From the NCBI GenBank assembly GCA_002293065.1, contig DBCN01000144.1, positions 1 to 6,875 of the forward strand: DNA of 6,875 nt, given 5' to 3'. Shown piece after piece: positions 5,622 through 6,875 of the stretch. The notes under the pieces were generated by a model that did not search any database, was not told the DNA's origin, and was given only the letters and a program-made list of their open reading frames with translations. Both the position numbers and the translations under genes were made by a program. The stretch's first letter is position 1. Every line of letters begins with the position of its first letter. Origin of the DNA: Opitutia bacterium UBA957. Its GTDB lineage: Bacteria > Verrucomicrobiota > Verrucomicrobiia > Opitutales > UBA953.

Positions 5622-6389
5622 ATGGAACGTCTCCGTTCAGTCCTCGCCTTTTTCAGCTTCGCTTGCGCGCTCGCCTTCGTCGGTTGCGATGGGGATAGCG
5701 CTTCGGCGATCCGCACCCCGGAACTCGAAGACAGCGAATTCCGGCAAGGCATGACTTACGAGAAGCAACGCGAGCCGCGGAAAGCCTTGGAATCCTTCCT
5801 CAAAGTCATCGATGCCCGCCAAGGTGCTTCGGAATCGCACCTCGAGGCTGGCCGCATGTACCTCGACCTGCAGGACCCCTTGCCGGCGATCTACCACTTC
5901 AACCAATACCTGCGTCTGAAGCCGAACTCGGAGCAAAGCGCGATCGTCCGTCAGATGGTCAAGACGGCCGAAAAGATGTTCATCCAGCAACTCCCCGGTC
6001 GCCCGCTGGAGCCCAACGCCGGCGGCAGCGTCGACCAGACCGCGCTGATCCGCAAACTGCAGAACGATAACGCCAAGCTCATGCTCGAGATCTCCGAGCT
6101 TTCCCGGGGCGTACGCAACCCCGAACCCAAGAACGACCCACGCACCCCGGGCGTCGCCGCGATCCCCGACAAAGGCACGCCCGCCGTCCCCGGCGTCGCC
6201 CCCGGCAACAACCGCAAACCCGCGGCCTTCGCCACGTATGTGGTCGTCCCCGGCGACACGCTCACCAAGGTTTCCAACAAAGCCTACGGCACGCCCGCCC
6301 GCGCCAATGACATCTTCAACGCCAATCGCGACAAGATGTCTTCTCCGGCCAACCTGAAGGTGGGCATGACGTTGACGATCCCTCAGTAA
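5622..6389 (+). CDS. Lipoprotein with TPR-like repeats, coiled coil and C-terminal LysM domain
   Basis: This 255-residue envelope protein has four sections. Residues 1-22 form a lipoprotein signal: Arg at 3 and 5, a hydrophobic core, then FVGC with Cys22 as the probable lipidated residue. Residues 38-103 resemble two TPR units (GMTYEKQREPRKALESFLKV and AGRMYLDLQDPLPAIYHFNQ). Residues 138-162 look like a short coiled coil. A Pro/Gly-rich linker (165-202) leads to a LysM domain (205-254: YVVVPGDTL near the start, LKVGMTLTIP at the end), a module that binds peptidoglycan glycan chains. It is therefore probably anchored in a membrane and attached to the cell wall, with the TPR part recruiting a partner. 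The mix of TPR, coiled coil and wall contact recalls division or envelope factors such as CpoB, but domain order differs and no orthology is claimed. recF starts three bases after its stop. Confidence 0.85.
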   Translation: MERLRSVLAFFSFACALAFVGCDGDSASAIRTPELEDSEFRQGMTYEKQREPRKALESFLKVIDARQGASESHLEAGRMYLDLQDPLPAIYHFNQYLRLKPNSEQSAIVRQMVKTAEKMFIQQLPGRPLEPNAGGSVDQTALIRKLQNDNAKLMLEISELSRGVRNPEPKNDPRTPGVAAIPDKGTPAVPGVAPGNNRKPAAFATYVVVPGDTLTKVSNKAYGTPARANDIFNANRDKMSSPANLKVGMTLTIPQ

Positions 6390-6392
6390 GCC

Positions 6393-6875
6393 ATGCGCGT
6401 CACCCGCATCCGCGCGGCTGACTTCCGCAACCTCCCGTTTGCCGACGTCGACACCGACGCTCCCCGCGTTTTCCTGCTGGGCGAGAACGGCCAAGGCAAG
6501 ACCAACCTCCTGGAGGCCGCCGCCCTCGTCTCCGCTTTCCGCTCCTTCCGCACCACGGAGATTTCGCCGCTCATCCGCATGGGCTGCACCGAGTCGCGCC
6601 TCCGCCTCGACGTGCGCACGGGCACCGAAAGCACGGCGGTCGAACTGCGCTTGGCGAAGGGTTCGCGCAAGGCGCTCGTCGACGGTAATCCCGTGACCTC
6701 CGTCGCCGACCATCTGGGACGATTCCCCACGATCGTCTTCTGCTCCGATGACCTGCGCTTGGTCCGCGGCTCGCCCTCCAACCGTCGGCGCTGGCTCGAT
6801 GCCGCGATCGGCGGCACGGACGCCGCCTACCTCTCCGCGGTGCGGGACTATACCCGCGCCCTCGAAGGGCGTAAT
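6393..6875 (+). CDS. recF: DNA replication and repair protein RecF, N-terminal part
   Basis: The first 161 codons of recF run off the window end; full proteins have about 360 residues. RecF is an SMC-like ATPase that works with RecO and RecR to load RecA at single-strand gaps. Visible here: the N-terminal RIRAADFRN strand region typical of RecF, the Walker A GENGQGKT at 30-37 followed by NLLEA, FRSFRT at 49-54, and FCSDDLRLVRGSPSNRRRWLD, then the YTRALEGRN segment at the cut edge. The ATG at 6393 lies three bases after the preceding stop and gives the standard N-terminus; no Shine-Dalgarno motif is visible, so expression probably depends on the upstream lipoprotein gene. The classic dnaA-dnaN-recF order is not seen upstream: the neighbour is a cell-wall lipoprotein gene. 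Confidence 0.95.
   Translation, partial: MRVTRIRAADFRNLPFADVDTDAPRVFLLGENGQGKTNLLEAAALVSAFRSFRTTEISPLIRMGCTESRLRLDVRTGTESTAVELRLAKGSRKALVDGNPVTSVADHLGRFPTIVFCSDDLRLVRGSPSNRRRWLDAAIGGTDAAYLSAVRDYTRALEGRN

Noticed and set aside
5637..6713. 358-codon open frame on the minus strand, antisense to the LysM and recF genes
   Set aside because: It spans two well-recognised genes on the other strand, shows no familiar motif, and is typical of spurious frames in GC-rich coding DNA.
1..6875. CRISPR array, insertion sequence, phage or defence system
   Set aside because: No spaced direct repeats, transposase, integrase or terminal inverted repeats were found; the identified genes are housekeeping or ordinary metabolic genes.

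Overview
This window is a compact, GC-rich stretch of bacterial chromosome carrying nine protein-coding genes, two of them cut by the window edges. The gene set (PyrF, the MEP-pathway enzyme IspD, a type I MenB, MnmM, RecF), the near absence of Shine-Dalgarno motifs and an unfamiliar two-part protein at 2637-3134 suggest a Gram-negative bacterium. My best guess is a Verrucomicrobiota member close to the Opitutae. That is an inference from gene style; the window holds no rRNA or other taxonomic marker.

Layout: (1) 1-1149, the end of a YhcH/YiaL-type sugar-metabolism protein and a secreted alpha/beta hydrolase, probably one transcript, followed by a possible terminator. (2) 1227-2632, pyrF (UMP synthesis) and ispD (isoprenoid precursors), overlapping by 4 bases. 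(3) 2637-3134 on the minus strand, an uncharacterised 165-residue protein whose stop codon shares a 12-bp palindrome with the ispD stop. (4) An 88-bp divergent intergenic region, then menB (menaquinone synthesis) and a mnmM-type SAM methyltransferase (tRNA wobble uridine modification) that overlaps the end of menB and seems to use a TTG start. (5) 4677-5579, a TIGR01777/YfcH-type NAD(P)-binding epimerase-like protein. (6) 5622 to the end, a TPR/LysM lipoprotein and, 3 bases later, the first 161 codons of recF.

The genes are mostly unrelated housekeeping functions, so the window does not read as a dedicated island, phage or defence system. MEP isoprenoid synthesis (ispD) and menaquinone synthesis (menB) are linked through the prenyl side chain of the quinone, but nothing shows joint regulation. 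No tRNA, rRNA, CRISPR array, insertion sequence or attachment site was seen, and no gene-free stretch exceeds 88 bases.

The most distinctive signal lies in the promoters. Five genes that begin a transcription unit each carry a TTG/CTG-type -35 hexamer only 34-37 bases before the start codon. This places the expected transcription start at or next to the ATG, suggesting leaderless or nearly leaderless mRNAs. The downstream genes of each run lack this arrangement.
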